Below are positions 37,501 through 51,576 of a stretch of DNA of 64,000 nt, piece after piece. The stretch covers positions 261,379 through 325,378 of the forward strand of contig CAJNOP010000091.1 of assembly GCA_905250075.1 (NCBI GenBank), read 5' to 3'. This stretch comes from Rotaria sp. Silwood1 (Eukaryota > Rotifera > Eurotatoria > Philodinida > Philodinidae). The notes beneath the pieces were generated by a model. The model had not been told where the DNA came from and searched no databases. It saw nothing but the letters and a program-made list of their open reading frames with translations. Numbering within the stretch: the first letter of the stretch is position 1; each line of letters starts with the position of its first letter. Made by a program: the position numbers and the translations under genes.

Positions 37501-40281
37501 TTTTTTATGATAGCTGTCGTGAACAAAATACATCTAGTCGTTTGACTAATTGCACTTCTTGACTTTTACATCATCAAGAAAATACATCAAATTATAAGCG
37601 ACATAATACATATACGCATACTTATTGCTACTACTGTATTGTTTACATTTGATAGATTGAAAAGGTCATACATGTCTTTCAATCAATTTAAGTAAGATCG
37701 CATTTATCCAAAAGATAACAATTATATAATCAAATAGTAATAAGCCTTGGTCAATGCACTCATCAAGATGTACTAACGCTAGAAAAGGTCGTGCTTATGC
37801 ATTATTATCCATTATGTTACCAAACTTGAGACGTCTAGAAAAAAATCCGATGACGTAGTCAAATCATTGTATCTTTTAGAGATTTTATTAGAACACTATA
37901 TAGTATCTATAGATAAAAAAATCATTGAAATTCCAAGGAAAGCAGTTGAGAAAGTACACTTGATAGCAGTAATTGTTGGTGTAAGATTCTTGGAAATATA
38001 TACTCTATGCAGTATTGTTGTATTACATCTTCTGTTTTATTTAAATACAAAATAAATAATACAAAACTATCACCCAATATAAGAACAATAAGTTTTACTT
38101 TATCTTTATAAAATATACAATAGATAAGAAATTCTATAACTATATATAATCATTAATTAAATATTTCTCTATCTATTATGCATTGCCTCAAAAGTAGGTT
38201 TTTTGTTCTTTGCAAAACATAAATTGAATACAAAAAAAAGAAAAAATTTGTATTTTAATGTATACGCATATTTTATCTAAATTTAGGAAATAAAATTGAC
38301 CGATCAATCATTCCTACGTATGTCAACAAATATTTAATCACATGTGATGAATCAACAATCTCAATGAGAAATTGTTTTTTTTTTTTTTTGTCATGCGAGT
38401 CATACTTGGTTAAAAAAATATATAAATGACTCATTAGAAAAGAATGAAAGATTAAGTAAATAATTGATTAACACAGTTTTTCTCTACTTTTTATTAAAAT
38501 TACATGACAGACCATAAGTATTCGGTAACATATTGAAATATCTCCAATTCAGTTTAATCAAACAGGTTCATAAGCTACAAGAGCGAGGTAGGAACGTATA
38601 CTCCTCAATAATCGAAAATAATTTGTGATTACTCAATAAAACTGGTAAGATTTTTTGAATTTTTTTCTTATAACTGTAAGATACTTTATTATATACCCGG
38701 CAACTTTAGAACCTTCTCGCGGTCTCCATACAAATTTATTTTTAAACGTTTTGAAGTATCATTACTATTTTCATTAAAGAAATGTAATCACTTGTCAAGT
38801 GAGAAAATACATGTAGAATGATCAATAGATAATTTGTAGGTCTAATCTAAAGTGATGAAAAGAGAAAAGCAAGATAAATTTTTCGAATTCGTGTTCAATA
38901 ATTCAACTTTAGAATTAGATCAATTTCAACTATTGATTCATTCACTTCATCATAAAAGTTTAATTGAAAATTCGAAAAATTTGCTTTATGTCACGTTTCA
39001 ATTTAGTCTTGTACATATTAACTGAGTAAGTCTATCACAAAAAAAAATTCATAAAAATATTTACACGCGTCATTTATATATTCTTGTTAGAACGTCATAT
39101 TTGTTGAATTATATATAGCTATTTACTAGATAAGAATAATATTTTGTGATCGTTTTAAATGCAAAAAATATTTCTTCTCATTTACATAGCGATTAATTTA
39201 ACAACATCTATTAAAAAACATAACAAATTTCCCTGTTCGATGAAGACGTCAACATAATATTGTTTCCTAATAAAATTATTAAAATTAGATTATCTACCAA
39301 AATTACAATGCTTTTCCCATTGTCGATAGATGTCAGTAGTAAAAACATACGTTTTGGAAACGATATGAAATGATGATGGCTATTTTTCTGACGAATCAAT
39401 GTCACATTATTATTTGATTTATTGAATGAATGAAAAAATCTCAATGATATTTTGTTTGTCTTTCTTTGTTTATTGAGTATTACTCAATGTATATCTCATT
39501 GTTTAAATGGTAAAAAAAAAAAAAATTCTTCGTTCTTTTATCCTTTCTTTTTTTTTTTTCTTGCTATATAATTATATATCGATCTTAATATATTTGATTA
39601 ACATCATTTATTCTTAATTAAATAATGATAGACAAAACTAAGAACGTCTTTTATACATGTTAGCGATTGACATCATCACAATAATTATTTTGTCCTTGAT
39701 GTTAGTCTTTGTCATTGGCATATACGTAGGTGCAGATAGACAAGGCACGGTCCAATAACGTATGCCAATTGTATTAAAAGATGAGAACGGATAGCATTGG
39801 CAAAGGAAAAGAAAAAAAGAAAAAATGATGTATGCTATTATTTATACTGTTGTTCCGGCTAAGTTATTTGTTGTTGTTTATTCGATTTCCATCGGTTGCT
39901 TATTAGGAATGTCGTCGAAGGCAATGTTTTACACATAATGAAGATATCAGAGAAAATTTTCTTTTCTTGTATCGAGATTTTTTCTTTGTTTATTCTTTGT
40001 TATTATTTATTAGTTGATTCAGATAATAAGAAACAAGAACTCATTACCACCTTTCTTTCTTTCTTTTTTTTTTTTTGCTTTTTCTTTCTTATAGAACGAT
40101 CTCCATAGGGTATCATCATCTGTCTATTCTTGTCTGTCTCATATTTATCTGACAGTACTCTATCGTGTCTATTTTTCTTTGCCTTGATAATCAAACGACA
40201 TAATGGAAAAAAAAAGAAAAGATTGAGCGACATAATGACTTTTATCAGTCATTTGTGTTTCTGTTTTTTTTTCTAGATGTA
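34509..40281. other. Divergent intergenic region, no gene recognised
   Basis: This 5.8-kb stretch separates the divergently transcribed phosphodiesterase (-) and srGAP (+) genes, so both promoters lie here. It has many T-rich and A-rich runs. The flank next to srGAP (about 39520-40280) is pyrimidine-rich and ends in a splice-acceptor-like TTCTAG at 40271-40276, so an untranslated 5' exon of srGAP may lie upstream. Open frames are short and without recognisable motifs. Confidence 0.5.
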
Positions 40282-43200
40282 ATGTCGACTAGCGAATCAA
40301 CTTTTAAGAATCAACCGATTGTATCTATTTCGGTTTCATCACAACCTACAGCACCATCACCATCATTATTAATATCAACTACATCGTCACTAACGCCTAA
40401 TACATCATCAACAACAATATTTCTTGATGATAAACCAATTGAAAAATATTATAAAAAAAATAAACAAATTTTATTTGAATTTGATCAAATAGTCAAAGGT
40501 ACTTTTGTTTTTTTTTTTATTTTAATATTTAACTAATCCAAGTAGTTTTTCAAATATTTTATTTTCTTTCTTTAACATATTAGTACTATTTGCAATAGAT
40601 ATATGAGAAAGAAAAAGATATTAAGTTCGAAAAGACAAAGCATACATGCACATATGTATAAATTTTCCATCCATTGATTAAGTATCTACGTTTGTATAGG
40701 ATATTGTATATCAACAATCGTACGTGCGATATAAGACTTTGGTATTGTCGTCTATTGAAATGAATAGACGATATTAATGATGATGAATTGAAGTTAATAA
40801 GTCAAGAATTAAAAAAGAAAAAAGAAAAGAAAAGAACAAGAAATATGAGATCGATTTATGTATAGAAAATAACAAAAGAAGACAAAAAAAAAATAAATTC
40901 GAGAGATTATAATAGAAAGTAGTTAATGACATGAGATGACAAGCCTGAAGCCATTAATCGAAAGATCTTATGAAGAGCTTGTCTAATCATGCATTAATAT
41001 TTTAACGGATGTTATCTTTGAGAAGTTCCAGTACATCTTTCTTTCTTTCTTTCCTTTCCTATTATGATGATTTATTCTCTTTTTTCTTTTGCATTGCATC
41101 AGATATAATTTAAAATAGTACCAACACACATGCCATAATATATGTTTTCCTTTGATTCAAAAATTTGAAAAAGCATTTTCAATGAATAATTCATAAACAA
41201 AGTTGAAATAGAGAACGAGAGAGTTCACCGCCCAATAATATTGAACTTGTTTGCTTTATTGCAATTTAACATTATTCTTCTTTCATATATATATATATAT
41301 ATGTGCGATAGAAAGCAATGAACGAAATGTTTGCGATCATTTTAATAGACGACAATCGATATATACTTCATTGAGTGATACATTTAAGTACAATATTGTT
41401 CTTTTAAACAATGATGACTTATACATGTGGTGTAGCATCAACAACAAAAAATTTTTCTCGTTCAACAAATTCACAATTAAGTTTATTGAAAAAAAATTAT
41501 GATCGTTATAGATTTTGTAGGAAATCTTGTTTTTGTTGTTGAAATCTACGTAAATATATATTTATTTTTCTATGTAATTAGACATTCATTTTCAATTAAA
41601 TGAACAATTAAAATGTTTGGAACAACGTATTGAAACACAATTAGCAATTGTAAATGAAATTCAAGAATATTTTCGTCGTCGTGCTGATGTTGAATTTGAT
41701 TATGCAAAAAATTTAGATAATTTACATAAACAAATTGGTCAAAAACATCGAGCACAAAAAGCAAGGTAAAAATTTTTTTTGTCATAAAAAAATTTTTTTT
41801 TTCTGAATTTCTTTAGAAGAGAAACTTGGATCTTTCAATCTATATATAAACTTTGGGATACGATTGTTCAAGATACTCGTACTCATGTTAAATATCATAC
41901 AATTATGTCTGATGTTTGTGGAAAATATATGTATGATAAATTTAATGAAATAGCTGAAGATACACGACGAATGTTTATGAAAGTAAATTAAAACAACAAA
42001 AAAAATATCCTTTTAATGTTTTTTTTCTCTGTCTTCTATAGTGTAAATCAGTTGGTTTAGCAAGTCATGAAGAAATATATAAAGTTCTTAATGAATTAAA
42101 AAGTGTAAGTAAGATATTTTTTGTTGATTATTTTATCTATAAAATGTTTATTTTAGACAATGAAAACTTATCATCAATATCAAAGTGAAAGTAAACAAGC
42201 TGAACAAAAACTAAGCAATATTCTTCAACAAATGGCTAAAATTAAAAGTGCAAAAAAACAAAAAACTATGGAAAAACGTGTTGAAAAAGTATATACAAAT
42301 TTTTAGATTTATTTCAATAATGAATGAAAATGATAAGAGCGATGATTTGAAAAAATCAATAGAAACCGGCGGTTTCAAGAAATACTCGACATTGAAACCA
42401 ATAGTTCGACTCCGATTTATAAACATAGTTCCTAAAAACAAATGTCTGTAGAACTGATGGTCTAAACTAATGTATACTACTTTTAATGAGCTGGAATTTG
42501 CTGTAAATATAGAGGAGTGTTTAGTTACATATAAAAAAGAAAATTAGTAGAGATTATGTAGAGTCCATCGGGTTTGGATTTTAAAATATCTATAGAAATT
42601 TCTGTCAGAATAAAAAGCTATGACTTCATGTTATAGAGACAAATGAAATATACTGAAACAAAAGTAAAAGCATTTAAAGCACGTAATGATTATTTAATGA
42701 CAATTGAATCTGTAAATGCTGCCCTACAAAAATATTGTTCTGATGATGTACCTGATTTAATTGATTGTATGAATTTTGGTTTTCATACATCAATAGCAAA
42801 ATGTATTCAAATGTATTTATCAGCACAAGAAAATATAAAACGTGGTCGACAAATGTAGGTGTTCTTTTTTTTTTTCTTTTTCAATTAAATTTTTTTTTTT
42901 CGTTTTGTTTTTCAGAACAATTGAAACATTAAATCGAGCTATTGCAGATTTAGATACAGTTGTTGATAAACAAAAATATTTAGAATATTATTTAACAGTA
43001 TTTACAATACCAAAAAAAATTAAATTTGAACCACATAAAGGTGATGAAGTATCAACTGTTAATGCTCAAGTATTAATACGTGATGAAATGCAATCACGTT
43101 TTATACAAATACAAAATCGACTTGCTGCATTAAAAACTGAAAATGATGAGGTTTGTTTTTTTACAATAATAAGTATTTTGGGACTTTTCTTTGAAAGACA

Positions 43201-46200
43201 AATATCAACAAATTAGTAGATAATTGATGTCAATATATATACATATAAACATATTGTTTGAAAAACAGATTTTGCTTTAGGCTAGGACATATGTAGATAA
43301 ACTACTGGTGCTGATTGTTATACAAAGTAATAATATGTAGGAAAAAGATATAAATAGTCATTCATTTTAGAATGATTTGATGTAATATCAAACTTATCTA
43401 TAGGCAAAATTTCACGTTGAAATTCATTGTTTTGGATTTTTCAGAAATTCTTTACTCTCAGTAAAAACTTCATTTAAATGGCTGTAACTCTTTATTAGTA
43501 TCTCATGACTCCTTGCAAGCTTCTCTTCGTTTCTCCGAGACCTACTCGTACATATTAAGTAATCTAAACACATCCACTCTAGCATAAAATCATATTTTTC
43601 ATAGGCCATTTCATCTTCGTCTTGACAGTAGTATTATTTGACATATCAAAAAGTCTTTCAGTTTTGTGAAGTAATTATTTCACATAAGAATAAATCAAAC
43701 TTAATCCTATGTTTATTGGTATAGGAGATTTTTTTTCACTGATTAGTTCGGTTCGGTTGACAAAATTTCTACCGATTTCAACTCTAATACATATGCTTCA
43801 CTGATTTTCACTATGACAATAACAATATGCAAAAAATGAGACATTTTGTAACCTGAAAACATGTGTTAATTGATAGCTTCTGCTTGAAATAACGGTTCTC
43901 ACAGGTTTAAACAGTAGTCGATGGTAGAGTATGTTGGTTTTTTTCGAACATGATTAATATGTTGTTTTTTTTGTCGTAGATTTTTAAAACAATTGAAGCT
44001 ACTGAACAATCACTCATGGAATATATCAATACAAATAATTCTGATGTTTCTGATCTATTTAAAGATCTTAATTTACCACAAAATACTTCAAAAGATACAC
44101 GAAAAGAAATTGAAGATTATTATGTTGAGGTATAAATAAAGAATATTTCCTTTCTAAACATATATATATATATGTTTGTTTTTATATTCAATAGAAATTC
44201 AAACAATATACATTAAGTAGTAATTTAATCTCACGTTTACAAGCACGTCACGATATTATGCAAAAAGCATTAGGTGCTACACCGCCAACTGGTGCTGCTG
44301 AAGATAAAAAGTATGAAATATTTTACAGAATTCATATAGTTATTATGAAATAAGTAGGTTTATATAAGAACAGGACATTTTGCTATTGAATGATCAAGTA
44401 AAAGGAGAGTATTTCTTTTTCCGAATAGTCTGGAATGTTCCAGACATATAAAATCTCTATCTTAGAATGATTAACTCAAAAATAGATGAATAAACATGAA
44501 TTAATATTAAAAAATTCTTCAGTTATATGCTCAGCAATAGACTTATATCAGTTTTCTAGAAATGCTGTGTTAAGCTTTTTCAGTGGAATGAACATTGAGT
44601 TTCGAATAATAATGAATATTTTGTTTATGAAAACTTCAACTTCCGTTTTTTCGTTAAATCCTACTGAAAAAATATACTACTCAATGCAAAGTCAGGCACT
44701 AATGATGAGTACCTGATTGTGTTTGACTGTCTTGATCTCAACTTCGATTTTCGAAAAAAAAAGGATGAAATTCCCTAAAGAACTATGTTTTAATTGTTTT
44801 ATTCTATGCAGTTATGCTTTTTAAGAAATGGTTCAATATTCTAAACCGGAGTCAATGTTTCCGATGCTCGGATCTACGGATTTCCGGTCGGAAATATCAA
44901 GAAAATAGTATGAAATGAGAAGCGGAAATCTTGTAAGCGGATCCAATAGCCTGATTTTTCTAGCTCTGTGTGGAATCAACTGTCACCAAAGACAGTCAGT
45001 CCACGGGTTTCTTCTTCCTATCTCCTGCTATTGTCCCTACTTATAGAATGAGGCAGTATAAGTCTTGCAATGTTAAAAACCTAAATTTCGTAAGCCTTAG
45101 CTGCTTCATTAAGAATCATACAAGAATGTTTTCTTGTGAGACAGAACTGACTCATTTTTAATGATTCAGATAGATGTACGAGTTTATGTTTTTTTTTTTT
45201 AATTTAATCTGAATAATTTTGAAATGTAGTCTTATACGTCGTCCGATAAAACCTAAACAAATTGGTCGTGCTCCAATTCTTGGTCGTCCACGTTTATTTG
45301 GTGGAAAATTATTAGATTATATACAAGTAACACAACAACATATTCCATTAATTATTTCATCATGTGTTAGTGCTATTAATCGACTTGGTTTACATAATCA
45401 AGTATGTATTTTCATTAAAATTGATATTAGTTTTATTCTATGATGACTTTCTTTTGTATTCAAGGGTATTTTCCGTGTACCCGGTGCACAAATTGATATA
45501 AATCAATTTAAAGAAGCTTTTGAAAAAGGTGAAGATCCATTAGTTAATATAACAGGTCGCGATATGAATTCAGTTGCTGGTGTATTAAAATTATATTTTC
45601 GTGAATTAAAAGAACCATTATTTGCTCGAGATATGTTTGACACATTTATTTCATGTATCAGTAAGTAAAGTTCTATAATTAAACTAAATTAGTGACCAAA
45701 ATTTTAAAAGAATAACATTTTTTTCTATAATACCAAGCATCTAAAGAAAGATTTCATAGATAGATTAAAAGAACATGATTTCTAAAAATTTGAAAACTAA
45801 CCTATTCTGTGAAAATCTTTGCAGAAAACATTCAATTATTCAAAGCCAACTAGTTAGAGTCAAAATCAGATAAAAAACGCTGTTACAAAAACTATTTTTA
45901 GAAATAGAAAAGTTTTCAAATTTCTACAACCAGTATTTTGGACTTTTTGAAACAATCTGATGATAGTTGTTCAATCTTACTCCAGAAAGAAATTTTGAAC
46001 ATATATTCGGAGAGTGCGAAAAATGAATGGTTGCTACGTTTTTTAGATGATTTTAGTAGATTTATAAATTTTACACTAGAACTAAAGCATTAGTTCAATT
46101 CTGTCTGTTTCACATTTTTTTTTGTTTTTCGTAGGCTTGTAACTGTGATCCTTCATTTTATACTATTTAAGATGATATCTGAGAACTATCGTTTTCACAG

Positions 46201-49150
46201 TATTTAGAAACCCTTCTTCCATAAGTCCACCTATGAAATTTTGATAGAGAATTTCATTGATTCTTCCAATTTGAGTTAGATGCTTAATATTATAGAAAAA
46301 CAAAATGTTGTTCTTATAATTCTGGTCACTAATAAGTATATAAATCTTTATTATTTTTAAATAGTTGATGTTGAATCCGAAGACAAATGTGTGGAAAATC
46401 TAAGTCAAGTTGTTAAACTTCTTCCTCGTCCAATATTTATTGTCATGCGTTATTTTTTTGCATTTCTTAATCAGTATGATATTGTTTTTTTAAATTTCTT
46501 ACTAATTATAAAAATTTTAAAAAAATGTTTTTTTTTTGTTTCTAGTTTGGCAGAATATTCTGATGAAAATATGATGGATGCATCAAATTTAGCAAGTTGT
46601 TTAGCACCAACACTTATGCCAATACCTGAAGATAAAGATCAAGTACAATATTTAACACATACAATTGAACTTATACGAACAATGATAACACGTCATGAAG
46701 AAATCTTTCCAATAAATGATGATGATCCAATTTATGAAAAATTTGCTATTACAATTCCAATGTAAGAAAAAAAATGTTGTTATTTGATTTTTCTAAATAA
46801 AAAAAAATTCTCTTTTAGTGATGGTGAAGAAGATGAAGATGATGAAGGTGAAATTATAAGTGAACATTCATTAAGACGATCACCAAGTGATGATGGTAAA
46901 TAGGATTATGCAAGATAAAAAGAAAAAAAAAACTATATTTTTTTTTTTTTGAAATATTTCTAGCTTCACAAGATTCTGATTATTGCACTGAAGATTTTAA
47001 TTTATTAAATGAGACTGATGTTTGGTAAAAGAATAAGAAATTAAAAAATAAGAAATCCTTTTCATAGATCGAGCATGTTGAGCATGGCTTTTGCATTCCT
47101 ATTCAGCTATTTGTTTATATGTTGAAATCTGTTTCTTGTTAATTATTTTTTTTAATTAATGATAAATTTAGAAAATGAATATCATTTTTCTTTGTTTGTT
47201 TGTTTTTTTAGAAATGAATATGGTAGAAGCAGTGGCATTGTTTGATTATAATGGTAGAACATATAAAGAATTATCATTTAAAAAAAATCAAACTTTATTT
47301 ATTCATAAAAAAATGAATCATGAATGGTGGTTAGGACATATAGCTGGTGGAAATCAGTCAGGATTTATTCCTGACGGTTACATCAAGCTTAAATCCAGGT
47401 TTGTAAAAATACAATAATCTTGCAAATTGAGCCTCATATTCTTTCGAATATATAGTAATAGAATTTTATCCTAGGCCACACATGTTTTTTTTTGTTTGAA
47501 AAACCTAGTAAAATTACGATATCTAAAAGAATGAAGACTTGGAAAACCAAATCATTCTAGACTTTTCTATTACTCTCAAACACTCATTAATTAATTACCT
47601 GAGAAAATTTGCTTTTCTAGATTAAATTTCAGACTCGTTTTGTATGCAGCTTAGCGTTGAAATAGGTAAAAGTTGATATCAGTCTGCTCGGGTTGGGTGC
47701 GGATGTTCTTTTTGAAAGGAATTGTATTGTCTAAATGAATTTTGTTATCATTAAATAGAATAACAATTACTAAATAGCCGTTAGATGTTGGATTAATACG
47801 CCAAATAACATACAGATGACAGTAAGCGGGAAATGTAGTAAGATGAAATCAAGTTTTTTCCTTTTAAATATTGTTTGCTAATGTCTAATGTTTTGTCATG
47901 AGTTCTAACCCTTTGGTGAAATATGATATAAATGGAGTATGGACATATTAGGCTAGAAATTTAGAACCCCATCTAATCTCTATGTCATAGATTGTGACAG
48001 TGACATATCAATAACGTTTTTCTTTTATAAAATCAAAGAATGATGAAGACATGTGTCTCAAAATAATCTCCCTGTGATTAACAATAGTAATTGCATTGTG
48101 CTTCACCTTTTAATGCTGTAGAAATCACGCTAACAGTTTGCTTGTTTTAATGTCTATGTACCTATCACTTAAATTTGAAATTCAAATTTGTGAGCAGAGA
48201 CAAGACTTCTGTTTAACAAAAGAAAATAAATGATAAACTAAATATTTCAATACAATAGTTTCTTTATCAATTTTGTTTTTGTTTATAGACGCCGAGATTC
48301 AGCTCCTGTTCAACATCCTCCTAAACTTAGTTTAACACCTAATCCATCATCTTCAATTACTTTACCAACATTATCAAATGATCAATTAAATGCCTCTATT
48401 TCAACCACATTCATATCTAATAGATATCATCAATCATCGAATTATTCATTAATTGATGAACATCGTCTTGAATCAGCAAAAGAAACTAAAATATTTGATG
48501 AAGTTAATTTTGATATGAACAATAACGAACAAGAAAATAATTCTTCTACAATTGAAAATCATCCGATACCTGCTTCTCGTAAAATCTATAATGTTCGATC
48601 ATCTAATTCATCTCCACCAATATCATCATCAGCAGCAGCAGCAACAGCAGCACATGTTACATCAATAAATGATCAACAAATAATTGATATTGATACAGCA
48701 TTACGTGAAATTTTATCAGGTATTCAAACTGTTGAAGAATGTCATGCACAATATTTTCGTTCAAATATACAACAAGATATTGATGCACCTGATCTTGTAC
48801 TTAATTTACCAAAATCAAATGGATTTCTTACAACACAAACATTAAAATCATATGATGAACATATAATAAAAAAATCTTCATTACCAATATCACATTCAAC
48901 AATAATTATTGATTTAACAAATACATCACGATCAAATTCATCATCACCAGAATTAATTCAACAAAATAAAATTCCACCACCTATTATGAAAAAATCAGAA
49001 AAAACTTTACAATTAATTAAACGTCTTGGTGTACAACAGACAAATGAATCATTATCATCATCAACACATTTTAATATTACACATCGTCAACAACAACAAC
49101 AACAACATTCAATATCTATTTCTAGTTCATCAAAAGCTACACAAGTTTAA
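40282..49150 (+). CDS. SLIT-ROBO Rho GTPase-activating protein (srGAP)
   Basis: Sixteen exons in consistent phase: 40282-40498, 41582-41765, 41817-41982, 42042-42104, 42157-42288, 42637-42854, 42916-43150, 43980-44129, 44195-44310, 45230-45401, 45465-45660, 46365-46473, 46546-46761, 46819-46895, 47212-47398 and 48289-49150. The product is 1099 residues, close to vertebrate srGAPs (about 1070-1085). Domain order is diagnostic: an F-BAR domain (about 70-490; LNEQLKCLEQRIE, FRRRADVEFDYAKNL) that bends membranes; a RhoGAP domain (about 505-710) with the arginine finger in GIFRVPG (about Arg555); an SH3 domain (about 755-808; ALFDYNGR, EWWLGH, GFIPDGY); and a Ser/Thr/Asn-rich tail. It stimulates GTP hydrolysis by Rho-family GTPases at membrane protrusions. 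Several introns are 0.7-1.1 kb and hold decayed repeats. A stop-containing candidate exon lies between exons 14 and 15. Confidence 0.95.
41284..41302. repeat. AT microsatellite
   Basis: A short (AT)n run in the first srGAP intron. Confidence 0.8.
46964..47024 (+). other. Candidate alternative srGAP exon with an early stop
   Basis: A TTTCTAG acceptor at 46963 opens a frame in phase with the exon ending at 46895 and encodes an acidic peptide (ASQDSDYCTEDFNLLNETDVW) followed directly by TAA. The GT at 47025 could act as a donor, but joining it to the SH3 exon at 47212 also makes TGA. By contrast, 46895 joined straight to 47212 stays in frame (GAA, ATG, AAT). Inclusion would give an SH3-less protein or trigger decay of the message. 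A missed microexon is the alternative explanation. Confidence 0.5.
48000..48120 (-). repeat. Dispersed repeat family, copy E
   Basis: The reverse complement matches copy C: tatcaataacgt at 48006-48017, gatgaagacatgtgtctcaaaa at about 48042-48063, then an atct-ccctg-gatta block and gtgcttcaccttttaat. About 40 bases present in copy C are missing here. It lies in the last srGAP intron (47399-48288). Confidence 0.6.
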
Positions 49151-50418
49151 AAAATATAAATATTTTTTGAGAAAGATGCTGCTAGTCCCATTCTGTATTA
49201 TTTCTAAATTGTTCATTTTTTAGCATGTAAAAAAACAAATTCTTATCGTTGACCTGTATGCATAAGTTTTTAATCTTAGAAAACAAGAAATCTAATGATG
49301 TTATGTTGTTTTTTTTTTTAATCGATTGTCGAAATATTCTTTCGTACTGAAATTGTTTTGTTTTGTTTTTTCTATATATGTGCATTTTGTAGAAAAGAAT
49401 CTCCTTGTTAAATAAATAAAAATAAAATTTAAAAATGATTTGAAAATTTTATTGAAGTGTACGGGAACAAATTCGAATCTCCAGGTGGTCCGAGTTTCAC
49501 CAATGGAACATTCGCCAATTAACAAAATTCTAGTGTGTGTGTTGGCGAACGTAGGCAAGACTTTTGAAAGTTGTTATGCAACAATATTAATATAGGATAC
49601 ATATGAAAACTGAGGTTGAATAAAATATTATTTAATGAATTTTCCTCTAGATCATAAAGCACTATCCTCTCATTTGATGCAGTAAAAAGAGCACACGTCC
49701 AGTGTTTTTTTTGACCTCTTTCTATACTATTCATCATTCCTTTCTTATATGAAATATAATGAATAAGACTTTCATAAGTATCAGAACGACATCCTATAAA
49801 TTACACAAATGTTGAACAACATTATTTTATTAAAAGATTTTATTTAACCTTCAAATCAATCTTTCATATTACGTTGAATGAGGAAAAAGTAATAGAAATA
49901 AACAGGAAGTAAAAGAAGAAAAAACCCGACTAACTCATCCTTCAATCCTTTCAACAACGATTGTTTACTTCATCACCCGATATTACGTTTGTTATTTATT
50001 TAAACAAAAAAAAATGATTATGTCATTCAATTGCCGCTGTCACTTTTTTTTTTGACATTCGTTTTGTTTAAAACCTCTCAAATACAAGTAAGTGATATAT
50101 ATACAGAAAAAAAAAAGACAAACGAAGGTCAAAGATGTTTCTTCCATTTAAACATGAAAAAAAAAGAAATTTTTCTCTTCGAAGGTCATATAACATTGTT
50201 TGAATGAAAACAATTTCTTGACTATGCAGTAATTGATTTGACCATCCATCCTAACAATATGTGTACGTGATCCTCTCTCTATCTCTTTATTCCCGACAGA
50301 GATTTGGGTTCATTGAATACTTTCGTGTGACAAAGATGTCAATTGTGAATTGATAAATAAAATGTGTAGGTGTCAGAAGAACAAGAAAAAGAGATAGAAA
50401 AAAACACACACAACGACA
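49151..50418. other. Intergenic, no gene seen
   Basis: The start is the srGAP 3' untranslated region, with AATAAA-like signals near 49411-49428. The remainder is AT-rich with poly-A/T runs and leads into the promoter of the next gene. The open frames on either strand are short and featureless. Confidence 0.6.
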
Positions 50419-50451
50419 ATGATGTCTTTACACATTTCAATTGTTGAAAAA

Positions 50452-51576
50452 ATGTTATTCACTAAACATCATTATTTATTATTATTATTATATATATTTT
50501 TGTTTTTTCTTATCACTTTAACAAATACTTGTAATATATGGAAAGCATCCGATTGTCCACAACCACCAACAGCTGATGATGAAGAAATTGTATAGTATTT
50601 ATTTTCATTGTTTTTTTTTTATTCGTTTATTTTTTTTTTTGTTTTTTCTTTGAAGTTTAAATATGATTTATATACACGTGAACAACTTTTTCAATTTTGT
50701 GATCAAGGAAAAAAATATGTTGAATGTGTTAATAAACGACTTCAATGTTGTGATTTAAAAAGTGAACATGCAGGTGCTTTAGCAGCATTTGAAGTTGGTC
50801 TTCAACAAGCTGTAAGAATTTTCAAGATGAATTTGAAAATATATGGATTCTTTCTTGTTATTGTTATTCATTTTCATCTATGTCAAACTATTGATATTTT
50901 CCTATTAAATTTGACGTACTAGGGTTGGCGATTGGGTAGATATTGTGCTGGTCTTGGTGGTAGTACAATCATTCAATATAAATGTAAAACAACAACATTA
51001 CCACCAGCAAAAACTACGACAACAACAAGTTCAACAACTTCAACCATGCCACCTTGTGAAGTAGAAGAGGTCTGTACTATATTATTATCATTTTCTATCG
51101 TTATCATATTGAAAACAAAAAAAAAAAGAATAGGCTGGAAAAGAATGTAATGATATATTGGATGATCGTTTAAAATTTGAAACTGCATGGAGTGTACAAG
51201 AAAAAATTCAATGGTGTAAAGCAGTATCTGATTATATTCAATGTGCTGGTAAACATATAACAAATTGTTCAATTATTGAAGTTCGTGATGATGTTGAACA
51301 ACTTTCAAATTTTATGGAATATATTATGAAACAGGCTAATTTATATTGTCACGGTAAAATACAAAATTTCTTGCTTCTTTGTTTTTCTTTTTTCTGAAAC
51401 ATTTTAATGTTTAAGGTGGTTTTTATGGATGTGATCATGCTGTTACTGATGTACGTTGTCGATTAAGTCCACGAAAATTTTATAGTGGTGAAGCATTTGA
51501 TTCTGCGACAAAAAATTTAATTATTCAATGGTACCTATTTTTCTCTATTGCCTTAATATGGTGGTGGAATCGATAG
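50452..51576 (+). CDS. Secreted or surface-anchored protein with a duplicated cysteine-rich domain
   Basis: Five exons, 50452-50589, 50656-50811, 50923-51069, 51134-51353 and 51416-51576, splice in phase to 273 residues. In-frame ATGs at 50419 and 50422 would lengthen the N terminus; 50452 gives a compact signal peptide (MLFTKHHYLLLLLYIFLFFL), so I chose it. Two homologous domains follow, separated by a Thr/Ser/Pro-rich linker (TTTTTSSTTSTMPP). Each has an early Cys pair, then FC/WC, a C-x7-C spacing (CDQGKKYVEC; CKAVSDYIQC), Cys after a short helix, an amphipathic stretch and YC...KC/RC. The C terminus is hydrophobic (WYLFFSIALIWWW), fitting a GPI signal or a final membrane segment. The pattern recalls disulphide-rich helical extracellular domains (DUF19-like), but I do not recognise the family. 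The repeated layout shows an internal duplication. Likely role: an extracellular or cell-surface protein. Confidence 0.85.

Noticed and set aside
37585-37650. A YKRH...YTHTYCYYC stretch that looks like a zinc-finger fragment
   Set aside because: Only part of a finger pattern is present, the frame closes within a few codons and nothing around it matches; probably chance.
44881-44894. A tttccg-gt-cggaaa palindrome in an srGAP intron
   Set aside because: A six-base stem is expected by chance in a window of this size.
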